NCBI RefSeq assembly: GCF_000315425.1
Contig: NZ_JH992922.1
Location: forward strand, 1,666,986-1,730,985
From: Massilia timonae CCUG 45783
Lineage (GTDB): Bacteria; Pseudomonadota; Gammaproteobacteria; Burkholderiales; Burkholderiaceae_D
Length of the DNA: 64,000 nucleotides
Direction: 5' to 3'
In this document: in pieces, positions 59,449 to 64,000 of the stretch
How the letters are laid out: each line of letters starts with the position of its first letter
Numbering within the stretch: the stretch's first letter is position 1
The notes under the pieces: model-generated
The model's database searches: none
Seen by the model: only the letters and a program-made list of their open reading frames with translations
Told to the model about the DNA's origin: nothing
Translations under genes and position numbers: made by a program

Positions 59449-60171
59449 ATGAACGACATCCATATCCGCATCGAAGGCGTCAATAAAGTGTTCGGCGCCG
59501 AAGACCATGAAGTCGTGGCCCTGCAGGACATCGACCTGGACATCCCTCGCGGGCAGTTCACCTGCCTGCTCGGCCCTTCCGGCTGCGGCAAGTCGACCCT
59601 GCTCAATGCGGTGGCCGGCTTCGCGCCGCCGTCCTCGGGCGCGATCCTGGTCGACGGCCGCCCGGTCACCGGGCCGGGGCCGCAGCGCGGCATGGTGTTC
59701 CAGGAATACGCGCTGTTTCCCTGGATGACAGTCGAGCAGAACATCCGCTTCGGCCTCGAGATCAAGCGCATGCGCGGGCCGGAGATCGAGCGCCGGGTGA
59801 GCGACCTGCTGGGGCTGCTGTCGCTGGCCCTCGATTCGCCGATCCTGCTGATGGACGAACCCTTCGGCGCGCTCGACGCGCTCACCCGGCGCAACCTGCA
59901 GGACGAGCTGCTGCGCCTGTGGGCCGAGCTGAAAAAGACGATCCTGTTCGTCACCCACAGCATCGAGGAGGCGATCTACCTGGCCGACCGCATCGTCGTG
60001 ATGACCTACCGGCCGGGGACGATCAAGCGCGACCTCCTGGTCGAGATCGCGCGCCCGCGCGATCCGGCGGCGCCGGAATTCAACCAGCTCAAGCGCGAGC
60101 TGGGGCTGATGGTGATGGAAGAGCAGGCGCGGCATCACAACGACGAGTTGCGGATGGCGGCGGTGGATTGA
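59449..60171 (+). CDS. ABC transporter ATPase lacking the signature motif
   Basis: SsuB/TauB-type ATPase of 240 residues; family members usually have about 260. Walker A is GPSGCGKST (42-50), the Q-loop Gln is Q85, Walker B is ILLMDEP (E137), and the switch His is H170 in FVTHS. The normally following LSGG signature and its flanking about 25-30 residues are missing: VSDLLGLL (117-124) runs directly into SLALDSPILLMDEP. The frame is kept, so the deletion is in phase. Without the C-loop, ATP hydrolysis should fail, so the transporter is probably inactive unless this is an assembly error. The surrounding gene is otherwise well conserved. Confidence 0.85.
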   Translation: MNDIHIRIEGVNKVFGAEDHEVVALQDIDLDIPRGQFTCLLGPSGCGKSTLLNAVAGFAPPSSGAILVDGRPVTGPGPQRGMVFQEYALFPWMTVEQNIRFGLEIKRMRGPEIERRVSDLLGLLSLALDSPILLMDEPFGALDALTRRNLQDELLRLWAELKKTILFVTHSIEEAIYLADRIVVMTYRPGTIKRDLLVEIARPRDPAAPEFNQLKRELGLMVMEEQARHHNDELRMAAVD

Positions 60172-60262
60172 ACGCCCGCCACATATATATATGCATGGCG
60201 TCGCCATCGGCGGGGCGGGAGGGGCTTCCCACCGGCGTTCGCCGATGGTGTAGACTCTTATT

Positions 60263-61066
60263 ATGCAGAACTCCCTCTTCCTTGCCGCTGCCTTCCTGTA
60301 CGCGGTATGCGCCCTGCTGCCGTCGCGGCTGGGCGCCGTCATCTCTGGCGTGACCGCCGGGGCCTGGGCCCTGCATGGCGTCGCGCTCGGCATGGACGTG
60401 ATGGTGCCGGGACGGCTGCGGGTCGGCTTCGCCATCATGATTTCCAGCGCCTTGTGGGTCTCGGTGGCCGCCTACTGGTTCGAGAACCGCAATTTCGCCC
60501 TCGACGGTCTGCGCCGCCTGGTGATGCCGTTCGCGGCGGCGGCCACCCTGTTGCCGCTGCTGTTCCCGGGCACCCTGACGCCGCTGGCCGGCAAAACCGC
60601 CGCCTTCGGCTGGCATATCGCGGTCGCGGTGCTGGCCTACAGCACCCTGACCATCGCCGCGTTCCACGCCGTGCTGATGGCGCTGCAAGAAACGCGGCTG
60701 CATACCCGCACCGCCGGCGGCGGCTGGTTTGGCTCCGCGCTCGACCAGCTCCCGGCGTTGCTCACCATGGAAAAACTGTTGTTCCGTGTGATCTGGATCG
60801 GCTTCGTCCTGCTCAGCCTGACGGTCCTGTCGGGCTTCGTGTTCTCCGAACAGGTGTTCGGCCGGCCGCTGCTGCTCGACCACAAGAGCGTGTTCGCGCT
60901 GCTCTCGTGGGCGCTGTTCGCGGCGCTGCTGGCCGGGCGCAAGTGGCAGGGCTGGCGCGGCAAGACCGCGCTGCGCTTCACGCTGGCAGGCTTCGCCACC
61001 CTGGCGCTGGCCTACGTCGGTAGTCGCTTCGTGCTCGAAGTCGTCCTGCACCGGGGAGTCTACTGA
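60263..61066 (+). CDS. ypjD: YpjD-like CcsA-family membrane protein
   Basis: Inner-membrane protein of 267 residues with about eight transmembrane helices, of the YpjD/CcsA (cytochrome c assembly) family. The AFGWHIAVAVLAYSTLTIAAFHA segment and the HKSVFALLSWALFAALLAGRKWQGWRG block match the family (conserved His, WRG-K). In E. coli ypjD is the direct neighbour of ffh; here an ABC operon lies between them. The ATG at 60263 begins MQNSLFLAAAFLYAV. Haem handling is inferred from the family, not shown. Confidence 0.85.
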   Translation: MQNSLFLAAAFLYAVCALLPSRLGAVISGVTAGAWALHGVALGMDVMVPGRLRVGFAIMISSALWVSVAAYWFENRNFALDGLRRLVMPFAAAATLLPLLFPGTLTPLAGKTAAFGWHIAVAVLAYSTLTIAAFHAVLMALQETRLHTRTAGGGWFGSALDQLPALLTMEKLLFRVIWIGFVLLSLTVLSGFVFSEQVFGRPLLLDHKSVFALLSWALFAALLAGRKWQGWRGKTALRFTLAGFATLALAYVGSRFVLEVVLHRGVY

Positions 61067-61314
61067 TGCGTATCTTGTTCTGGATTGCCCTTATCGTCCT
61101 CGTGGTCTTCGCCGTGCGCAGCAAGCTGCGCGCGCTCGCCAAGCGCAACGGGGTTCCTCCGCATATGCAGCGCGGCCCGGCCGCGCCGACCGGCCAGATC
61201 GAGGCCATGGCCCAGTGCGCCCATTGCGGCGTGTATTTCCCGGCGTCCGAGTCGGTGCACGCCGACGGCCAGGACTACTGCTCGCCAGGCCACGTGCGCC
61301 TGCCGCCCAAGTAG
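61066..61314 (+). CDS. PP0621-family small protein
   Basis: An 82-residue protein with an N-terminal transmembrane segment (1-18) and a C-terminal zinc-ribbon-like part (CAHCGVYFP, then CSPGH). It matches the PP0621 family of uncharacterised small proteins that neighbour ypjD and pilS in related genomes. It is translationally coupled to ypjD (TGATG) and its TAG is followed at once by the kinase TTG start. Confidence 0.85.
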   Translation: MRILFWIALIVLVVFAVRSKLRALAKRNGVPPHMQRGPAAPTGQIEAMAQCAHCGVYFPASESVHADGQDYCSPGHVRLPPK

Positions 61315-62601
61315 TTGAAGCCCGCGTCCGGCAGGCTGTCGGCGGGCGCGCGCGTCACCCTGTGGCGTTCGCTCCAGACCTTCACCGTCACCCGCATCGT
61401 CATCGCCCTGGTGCTGCTGCTGTACCTGGGCGTCGACCTGGAAAGCGGACAGCTGCGCCCGGACCCGGTCAACACCGAAACCTGCGTCTTCTATGTGCTG
61501 GCCGCCGCGCTGTTCGCGCTGGCGGCGCGCTGGCAACGGCGTTTCCTGATCCAGCTCGGGGTGCAGATCGGCGTCGACCTGGCCGTGATCTCGCTGCTGT
61601 ATATCGCCGCCGGCGGCATGCGCAGCGGCCTGGGCATCCTCTATCTGTTCCCGCTGGCCGGCGCCGCGATCCTGGCGCCGCTGGTGCTGGCGCTGTTCTC
61701 GGCGGCGGTCGCGACGCTGTTCCTGCTCGGGCTGAACGTCTGGCAGCTGGTGGTCGAGGGGCGCGACCCGCCGCTGATGCAGGCCGGCCTGTTCGGCGCC
61801 GCCTTCTTCGCCGGCGTATTGATGGTCAACCGCCTGGCGGCGCGCCTGCTCAAGCAAGAGGAGCTGGCGGCCCGGCACGGCGCCGACCTGCGCATCCAGC
61901 AGGCGATCAACGAGATCGTGATCGCCGACGTCGGCGACGGCATCCTGGTGGTGGGGGAGGACGGCGCGGTCTTCACCGGCAACCCGGCGGCGCGCCGCAT
62001 GCTGGGCCTGCAGGTCGACGCCGGTTTTTTGCTGCATGCCGTGCCGGCCTTCGAGCCGGTGGCGCTGGCCTTCGACGCCTGGCTGGCCGGCCCCGACAAC
62101 GACAAGGCCTTCGTCACCCTGAAACCCTACCGCGAAGGCGACGGCGCCGGCGATGGTGAAGCTGAAATTCGCGGCCGGCGCGACCAGCCGGTGCACCTCA
62201 AATTGCGCTTCGCGCGCGTGGCCGACGGTGTCGACGCGGCCGGCCGCAGCGTGATCTTCATGCAGGACGTGAGCGCCATCGAAAACCAGGCGCAGCAACT
62301 CAAGCTGGCCTCGATGGGCCGCCTGACCGCCAGCATCGCGCACGAGGTGCGCAACCCGCTGTCGGCGATCGGCCACGCCACCGAGCTGCTGGCCGAAGAC
62401 CTGCACGGCCCGGCCGAGGTGCGCCTGCTGAAGATCGTGCGCGACAACGTGACGCGCGTGAACCGCATGGTGGAAGACATCCTGCAGCTGTCGCGCAAGG
62501 CCCAGCCGAACGGCGAACCGGTGGCGCTCGGCCCGTTCCTGGAAGAGTTGAAGGCCGAATTCTGCGAAATCCACGGCCTGGCCGTAATGCCGCTAAGTTA
62601 A
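61315..62601 (+). pseudogene. pilS: PilS-like sensor kinase truncated by an IS element
   Basis: Histidine kinase fragment of 428 residues, of which the first about 423 are native. It has about five or six N-terminal transmembrane helices (22-175), a PAS region (about 200-320), and a HisKA dimerisation domain with phospho-His H343 (HEVRNPLSAIGHATELL). The HATPase domain is missing because the IS at 62585 replaces the rest; the reading frame ends at a TAA inside the inverted repeat with the IS-coded tail MPLS. Position after the PP0621 gene and the NtrB/PilS-type H-box suggest PilS, which with PilR controls type IV pilin. The TTG start is the only obvious one. Kinase activity should be lost. 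Confidence 0.82.
62585..62601 (+). repeat. Left inverted repeat of the IS4-type element
   Basis: TAATGCCGCTAAGTTAA, the exact reverse complement of 63984-64000. It contains the stop codon of the truncated kinase. Confidence 0.95.
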
Positions 62602-62658
62602 CGATCTTTGCGGCATTTTTTCGTTGTAAACGTGGCTCAGAAATGTTAACTTTCGGCC

Positions 62659-63987
62659 ATGCTTTCTGATGCCATCCCCCTCGTCATTGACCTACCTAAT
62701 CCTCTTGAGTGGAGCCGCCTTGGCGAACATCTGCCCTACGAATGGGTGGAAGCTGCGTTAGTAGCGAACGATAAAGCGACTATCCGCTCTCGGCGGTTAC
62801 CCGCGCAGCAGGTCGTCTGGCTAGTCATTGCTCTGGCGATCTATCGACACCGTTCCGTCAAGGACATTGTCGACTCGCTCGACCTGGCATTGCCCGAGTT
62901 GGCAGACCGTTGCATCACCTCCAGCGCGACAACGCAAGCTCGACAACGCTTGGGCTCCGAGCCGCTTGAATGGTTGTTTCACAAGTCGTCGCGGCAGTGG
63001 ATTGCGCACGATGAAGCGCATTATCTGTTCAAGGGCTTGCATCTGCTTGCCATGGATGGCACGACATTGCGCCTGGCAGATAGCCCAGACAATCGCGAGC
63101 ACTTTGGTTCTCAAATCTACCCCAACAACAAGGTTGCCAGCTATCCACAAGCACGCGGCGTGACCCTGATGATGATGGAAACCCAACTGATCCGTGATGC
63201 CCGTTTTGGACGCTACGACATCAGCGAAACGACGCATGCCCACTCTCTGCTCGAGAGCATTCCTGACGACTCGCTCACTGTGTTTGACCGAGGCTTTCTG
63301 TCAGCGCAACTACTATGCAATCTCGTCAACCATGGAACGAATCGACACTTCCTTGTGCCCGCCAAGAGCAACACCAAATGGACTCTAATCCTAGGCACGG
63401 ACGACGATGGCATCGTGGAAATGATTGTCTCGCCTGCTGCACGCAAAAAAGATCCCGCTCTGCCAGAGACTTGGCGCGTGCGCGCCGTAAGAACACCGGA
63501 TGACGGATCGGGAAAACAGCGGTACCTGCTTACGTCGCTGATGGATAGCAAGAAGTTCAAGGCGGTTGACTTGATTACTTGTTATCTCCGACGCTGGCGT
63601 ATCGAAACAAGTTATAGGGAACTGAAGCAGTCAATGATGGGCTCGGAGTTGACTCTGCGCAGCATGACGGTCAGCGGTACCGAGCAGGAAATCTGGGGGG
63701 CGATGATCGCTTATAACCTGATTCGCGTTGAGATCGCCAAGGCCGCGCTGGAAGCGAAATGCGAACCGACGAGCATCAGTTTTACTACTGCCCTGATGAC
63801 CATCCAGAACGAGTTGATGATGACGGGCCCAGCAACAGCACAAGGGAGGATACCGGAGATGCTTAAGCGCTTACGTGGACGGTTGGTACTTGAACTGAAA
63901 GCGCAACGACCCGGACGAAAATTTGACCGCGTCGTTAAGGCAGTAGCTCAACGGTATCCAGAAAAACGGCTATCGAGAAAACCTTAA
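62659..63987 (+). CDS. IS4-family transposase
   Basis: DDE transposase of 442 residues. First Asp in LAMDGTTLRLAD, second in TVFDRGFLS, and the Glu in the IS4 YREK motif YLRRWRIETSYRELK (Y-x2-R-x3-E-x6-K). The stop TAA lies inside the right inverted repeat. Codon use is AT-richer than in the host genes. The N-terminal domain (1-150) would bind the repeats. All catalytic residues are intact, so it should be active. Confidence 0.95.
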   Translation: MLSDAIPLVIDLPNPLEWSRLGEHLPYEWVEAALVANDKATIRSRRLPAQQVVWLVIALAIYRHRSVKDIVDSLDLALPELADRCITSSATTQARQRLGSEPLEWLFHKSSRQWIAHDEAHYLFKGLHLLAMDGTTLRLADSPDNREHFGSQIYPNNKVASYPQARGVTLMMMETQLIRDARFGRYDISETTHAHSLLESIPDDSLTVFDRGFLSAQLLCNLVNHGTNRHFLVPAKSNTKWTLILGTDDDGIVEMIVSPAARKKDPALPETWRVRAVRTPDDGSGKQRYLLTSLMDSKKFKAVDLITCYLRRWRIETSYRELKQSMMGSELTLRSMTVSGTEQEIWGAMIAYNLIRVEIAKAALEAKCEPTSISFTTALMTIQNELMMTGPATAQGRIPEMLKRLRGRLVLELKAQRPGRKFDRVVKAVAQRYPEKRLSRKP

Positions 63988-64000
63988 CTTAGCGGCATTA
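63984..64000 (-). repeat. Right inverted repeat of the IS4-type element
   Basis: TTAACTTAGCGGCATTA, 17 of 17 bases complementary to the left repeat. It is the last stretch of the window. Confidence 0.95.

Larger units (their letters stand above)
62585..64000 (+). mobile_element. IS4-family insertion sequence, complete
   Basis: A 1416-base element bounded by perfect 17-base inverted repeats (62585-62601 and 63984-64000) and encoding one DDE transposase. The TAATGCCG end resembles the ends of E. coli IS4 (about 1.4 kb, TAATGCCGATCAGTTAA), as recalled. It interrupts the pilS-like gene. The target duplication cannot be seen, because the right end is the last base of the window. Confidence 0.93.

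Overview
The window is a high-GC chromosomal segment of a betaproteobacterium, most likely Oxalobacteraceae (Massilia or a close relative). This is inferred from codon and GC character, a paa operon with paaY between paaJ and paaZ, a parE-parC pair, and the neighbourhood ffh / ypjD / PP0621-family gene / pilS-like kinase. No database search was possible; names rest on recognised motifs and lengths. No tRNA, rRNA or CRISPR array was seen, and no gene-free stretch exceeds 300 bases.

Layout: (1) 72-12835, a phenylacetate degradation cluster: paaX diverges from paaABCDE-G-H-I-K-J-Y-Z, with paaF absent. (2) 12877-17687, a cupin, a small KTSC-like protein, a HAD hydrolase, argH, a GNAT acetyltransferase and an exported cyanophycinase-like peptidase. 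(3) 17872-25351, a six-gene same-strand cassette: glycine-zipper exported protein, caspase-like lipoprotein with a BON-like domain, exported DUF4384 protein, 1000-residue tubulin/FtsZ-like GTPase, zinc-ribbon membrane protein with a TPR-like tail, and a lipoprotein with a related tail. It is followed by an exported M64 metallopeptidase and an exported Lys/Ala-rich coiled-coil protein. (4) 27668-32791, an orphan type VI secretion VgrG whose AT-richer 3' end runs into a candidate membrane-active effector and an overlapping multi-pass candidate immunity protein. (5) 32892-49709, housekeeping and metabolic genes: parC/parE, a degenerate receiver protein behind a near-perfect LexA box, a class I amidotransferase, a small gene behind a Fur-like box, ybdK, a CPA2 antiporter, a MoxR/vWA pair, two small cytochromes c, a SulP transporter, DUF1841, a tandem-retropepsin protein and rppH. 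(6) 49916-55720, proS, a lytic transglycosylase, two tandem alkaline phosphatases and a SWIB protein. (7) 55954-62601, ffh, an NMT1/SsuA-type ABC transporter whose ATPase lacks the ABC signature, ypjD, a PP0621-family gene and a pilS-like kinase cut by an insertion sequence. (8) 62585-64000, a complete IS4-type element whose right inverted repeat is the last base of the window.

Functional reading: the paa genes encode activation (PaaK), ring epoxidation (PaaABCDE), isomerisation (PaaG), ring opening (PaaZ) and beta-oxidation (PaaH, PaaJ) of phenylacetate, with PaaI and PaaY as rescue thioesterases. The most unusual part is the caspase / DUF4384 / tubulin-like cassette. It places a protease-like lipoprotein and its presumed partner outside the inner membrane, a cytoskeletal GTPase in the cytoplasm, and a membrane protein that could connect them. 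The protease and the DUF4384 protein share an 11-residue motif (Y-T-x-K-[AS]-[IL]-x-[FY]-x-[ED]-D or a close variant) once and three times respectively. The function of this cassette is not known from the sequence; a conflict, stress or cell-death role is an inference.
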